From: an uncultured Clostridia bacterium
GTDB taxonomy: Bacteria; Bacillota; Clostridia; Oscillospirales; Ruminococcaceae
Direction: 5' to 3'
NCBI GenBank assembly: GCA_947588775.1
Contig: CANPZQ010000115.1
Location: forward strand, 1 to 6,015
Length of the DNA: 6,015 bases
Shown here: one piece after another, positions 5,696-6,015 of the stretch
Layout: each line of letters opens with the position of its first letter
Numbering within the stretch: position 1 is the first letter of the stretch
The notes under the pieces: model-generated
The model's input: the letters and a program-made list of their open reading frames with translations, nothing else
The model's database searches: none
Told to the model about the DNA's origin: nothing
Program-made: the position numbers and the translations under genes

Positions 5696-5702
5696 CCGTA
5701 AA

Positions 5703-6015
5703 ATGGAAGTAGGAAATCAAATTAAAAGGCTAAGGGCGGAGCGGTCGATGTCGCAGGACGACCTCGCGGAAAAGGTCTACGTTTCGCGCCAGACGGTTTC
5801 GAGCTGGGAGAACGGGAAAACCTATCCCGACCTTAAAAGCCTGCTTCTTCTGAGCGAGCTGTTCGGGGTTTCCCTTGACGCTTTGATTAAAGGAGATATT
5901 AACGAAATGAAAAGACAGATTGACGGGCAGGAGTACGCAAAATTCGTGCGGGACGGCGTTATATTGACGGTTTTGTTTGCGGCAATGCTTATAACCCCGA
6001 TTCCCCTCGCGCATT
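5703..6015 (+). CDS. XRE-family transcriptional regulator with membrane-spanning C-terminus, partial
   Basis: The 104 visible codons begin MEVGNQIKRLRAERSMSQDDLAEKV. Residues 5-60 form a Cro/C1-type helix-turn-helix: SQDDLAEKVYVSRQTVSSWE (17-36) holds the two DNA-contact helices, followed by NGKTYPDLKSLLLLSELFGVSLDALIKGD, the standard end of the domain. After a charged linker (66-84), a hydrophobic segment starts at about residue 85 and reaches the right edge (GVILTVLFAAMLITPIPLA), so the protein is probably membrane-anchored, as in many Bacillota regulators of this build. What it senses and controls is unknown. It has its own promoter and so forms a separate unit from the upstream operon. 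The inverted repeat and repeated TTTACA sites before it are candidate binding sites for its own product. The C-terminus lies beyond the window. Confidence 0.9.
   Translation, partial: MEVGNQIKRLRAERSMSQDDLAEKVYVSRQTVSSWENGKTYPDLKSLLLLSELFGVSLDALIKGDINEMKRQIDGQEYAKFVRDGVILTVLFAAMLITPIPLAH

Noticed and set aside
5730..6014. Minus-strand open frame of 94 codons reaching the right edge
   Set aside because: It is opposite the XRE regulator, which has a promoter, a ribosome binding site and a complete helix-turn-helix domain.

Overview
The window looks like a piece of chromosome from a moderately GC-rich member of the Bacillota, probably an anaerobic Clostridia-type organism. The reasons are strong GGAGG-type ribosome binding sites with 7-8 nt spacing, sigma-A-like promoters (TTGACR / TATAAT), a TepA-type ClpP homologue, a short (about 640 aa) aconitase, a GyrI-like protein and an XRE regulator with a membrane tail. 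The exact taxon cannot be fixed from the sequence alone.

Layout. Positions 1-563 (minus strand) hold the N-terminal 187 codons of a TepA/ClpP-like S14 serine peptidase that runs off the left edge. Positions 564-823 are a 260-nt divergent promoter region: a minus-strand promoter for tepA and, on the plus strand, two overlapping promoter options for aconitase with a perfect 16-bp palindrome over the -10/+1 zone. From 839 to 5598 a tight plus-strand operon follows: aconitase, a 90-aa membrane protein, a TraX-family membrane protein, NADP-type isocitrate dehydrogenase and a GyrI-like ligand-binding protein. Junctions are 4-nt overlaps (ATGA, GTGA) or 5-nt gaps, so all five are probably co-transcribed and translationally coupled. 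After a 104-nt spacer with a long inverted repeat and a clear promoter, an XRE-family regulator starts at 5703 and runs off the right edge.

Function. Aconitase and isocitrate dehydrogenase perform consecutive steps (citrate to isocitrate to 2-oxoglutarate, giving NADPH), the oxidative TCA branch that supplies glutamate precursors. Citrate synthase is not in the window. The two membrane proteins between these enzymes, and the GyrI-like gene after them, have no obvious link to that pathway. They are the least explained part of the window. Several start codons were corrected using ribosome binding sites: aconitase at 839 rather than 824, isocitrate dehydrogenase at 3749 rather than 3740, TraX at GTG 3036 and tepA at TTG 563. 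I found no RNA genes, insertion sequences, CRISPR arrays or broken genes, and no radically new system.
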